Of a stretch of 7,096 nucleotides of DNA, positions 6,152 to 7,096 are shown piece after piece; position 1 is the stretch's first letter, and the number at the start of each line of letters is the position of its first letter. The stretch covers positions 1 through 7,096 of the forward strand of contig CAZFZB010000135.1 of the NCBI GenBank assembly GCA_964523415.1, read 5' to 3'. The position numbers and the translations under genes are program-made. The stretch comes from M0108 sp964523415 (GTDB lineage: Bacteria; Pseudomonadota; Gammaproteobacteria; Chromatiales; Chromatiaceae). The notes below the pieces were generated by a model. The model saw nothing but the letters and a program-made list of their open reading frames with translations, was not told the origin of the DNA and did no database searches.

Positions 6152-6167
6152 CGGGCCACCGGGCCCG
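6152..6167 (+). other. GC hairpin in the nifB leader
   Basis: CGGGCC (6152-6157) and GGCCCG (6162-6167) can form a perfect six-pair stem with the four-base loop ACCG, between the expected transcript start and the ribosome binding site at 6177. No run of T follows, so it is not a usual terminator. It may stabilise the message or affect translation, or mean nothing. Confidence 0.4.
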
Positions 6168-6188
6168 CGACCTTCTGGAGGCAACGTG

Positions 6189-7096
6189 ATGGAGTTGAAA
6201 GTCCTGGGCCAAGACGCGGCCGCGACTGGGGGTGGCTGCGCGTCCAGCGGATGTGGCGGGAGCTCCGATGCCCTGGCGCATCTGCCCGAGGCCATCCGCG
6301 CCAAGGTGCACAACCATCCCTGCTATTCGGAAGAGGCCCATCACCACTATGCGCGCATGCATGTGGCGGTGGCCCCAGCCTGCAACATCCAGTGCCACTA
6401 CTGTAACCGCAAGTACGATTGTGCCAACGAGTCGCGTCCCGGTGTGGTCTCCGAGCTGCTGACCTCGGACCAGGCGGTCAAAAAGGTCATGGCCGTGGCT
6501 GCCAACATTCCACAGATGACGGTGCTGGGCATCGCCGGTCCCGGCGATCCCCTGGCCAACCCGGAGCGCACCCTGGACACCTTCCGCCAGCTCTCGGAGA
6601 AGGCCCCGGACATCAAGCTGTGCGTCTCGACCAACGGCCTGGCGCTGCCGGCCCAGGTGGACGAGTTGTGCAAGCACAACATCGACCACGTCACCATCAC
6701 CATCAACTGCGTGGACCCAGACGTGGGCGCCAAGATCTATCCCTGGATCTTCTGGAACAACCGCCGGATCAAGGGGTGCAAGGGTGCGGAGATCCTCATT
6801 GAGCAGCAGCAGAAGGGACTCGAGATGCTGGTCGCACGCGGCGTGCTGGTGAAGGTCAACTCGGTGATGATTCCCGGGGTCAACGACGAGCACCTGAAAG
6901 AGGTCAGTCGTGTGGTCAAGGCCAAAGGGGCCTTCCTGCACAACGTCATGCCGCTCATCGCGGAGGCCGAACACGGCACCTTCTTCGGCGTCATGGGTCA
7001 GCGTGGCCCGACCCACGATGAACTGCAGACCCTGCAGGACGCCTGTGCCGGCGACATGGCCATGATGCGCCACTGCCGCCAGTGCCGCGCCGATGC
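6189..7096 (+). CDS. nifB: NifB, radical SAM enzyme for NifB-co synthesis (3' end cut by window)
   Basis: NifB joins two [4Fe-4S] units, with a carbide from S-adenosylmethionine and added sulfur, into the 8Fe precursor (NifB-co) of the nitrogenase cofactor. The first 302 codons are present. Visible parts are a Gly/Cys/Ser-rich N-terminus (14-26), H-P-C-Y-S (43-47), the radical SAM triad C65-x3-C69-x2-C72 with a further Cys at 78, E-S-R-P-G-V (81-86), A-G-P-G-D-P-L-A-N (116-124), S-T-N-G-L (147-151) and M-R-H-C-R-Q-C-R-A-D (293-302). The start at 6189 has GGAGG (6177-6181) seven bases upstream. M-E-L-K-V-L-G at the start resembles gammaproteobacterial NifB. A C-terminal NifX-like domain is usual in proteobacterial NifB but would lie beyond the window. 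The promoter upstream has two NifA sites, a candidate IHF site and a sigma-54 element. The gene shows no damage in the visible part. Confidence 0.97.
   Translation, partial: MELKVLGQDAAATGGGCASSGCGGSSDALAHLPEAIRAKVHNHPCYSEEAHHHYARMHVAVAPACNIQCHYCNRKYDCANESRPGVVSELLTSDQAVKKVMAVAANIPQMTVLGIAGPGDPLANPERTLDTFRQLSEKAPDIKLCVSTNGLALPAQVDELCKHNIDHVTITINCVDPDVGAKIYPWIFWNNRRIKGCKGAEILIEQQQKGLEMLVARGVLVKVNSVMIPGVNDEHLKEVSRVVKAKGAFLHNVMPLIAEAEHGTFFGVMGQRGPTHDELQTLQDACAGDMAMMRHCRQCRAD

Noticed and set aside
6063..7073. Long open frame of 336 codons on the minus strand opposite nifB
   Set aside because: It is a mirror of nifB codon use in GC-rich DNA, rich in His, Val, Leu and Asp with no recognisable motif, and its 3' part runs across the nifB promoter.

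Overview
The window is a GC-rich bacterial segment, most likely from a nitrogen-fixing gammaproteobacterium. The NifB N-terminus, a ModE with two Mop domains, and the NifA/sigma-54 promoters all fit that group. A purple sulfur bacterium of the Chromatiales type is a reasonable guess, but the sequence alone does not prove it.

Layout. Positions 1 to about 1420 look like decayed accessory DNA. They hold the end of an unrecognised gene broken by a frameshift (+ strand, ending at 379), a small zinc-ribbon-like ORF on the minus strand (457-723) whose two Cys pairs are each half lost, a stretch without a convincing gene (724-1182), and the 3' end of an IS1380-family transposase on the minus strand (about 1183-1419) with an in-frame stop. 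Positions 1442 to 2440 hold a complete nif-type promoter (NifA site, IHF site, sigma-54 -24/-12 element). It drives a 278-residue SIR2-like protein in which the usual catalytic His position appears to be replaced. Positions 2606 to 5946 hold a molybdate regulation and uptake operon, modE-modA-modB-modC, with a candidate ModE operator overlapping the modE start codon. Positions 5994 to 7096 hold a second nif-type promoter (two NifA sites, a candidate IHF site, a sigma-54 element) and the first 302 codons of nifB, cut by the window end.

How the parts fit. ModABC imports molybdate and ModE senses it. NifB makes the NifB-co precursor of the iron-molybdenum cofactor. The locus therefore places molybdenum supply beside cofactor synthesis. 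The SIR2-like gene shares the promoter design of nifB, so it is probably expressed only when nitrogen is being fixed. It is the least understood and most interesting gene here. The mod operon lies between the two NifA-type promoters but appears to carry its own ModE-type control.
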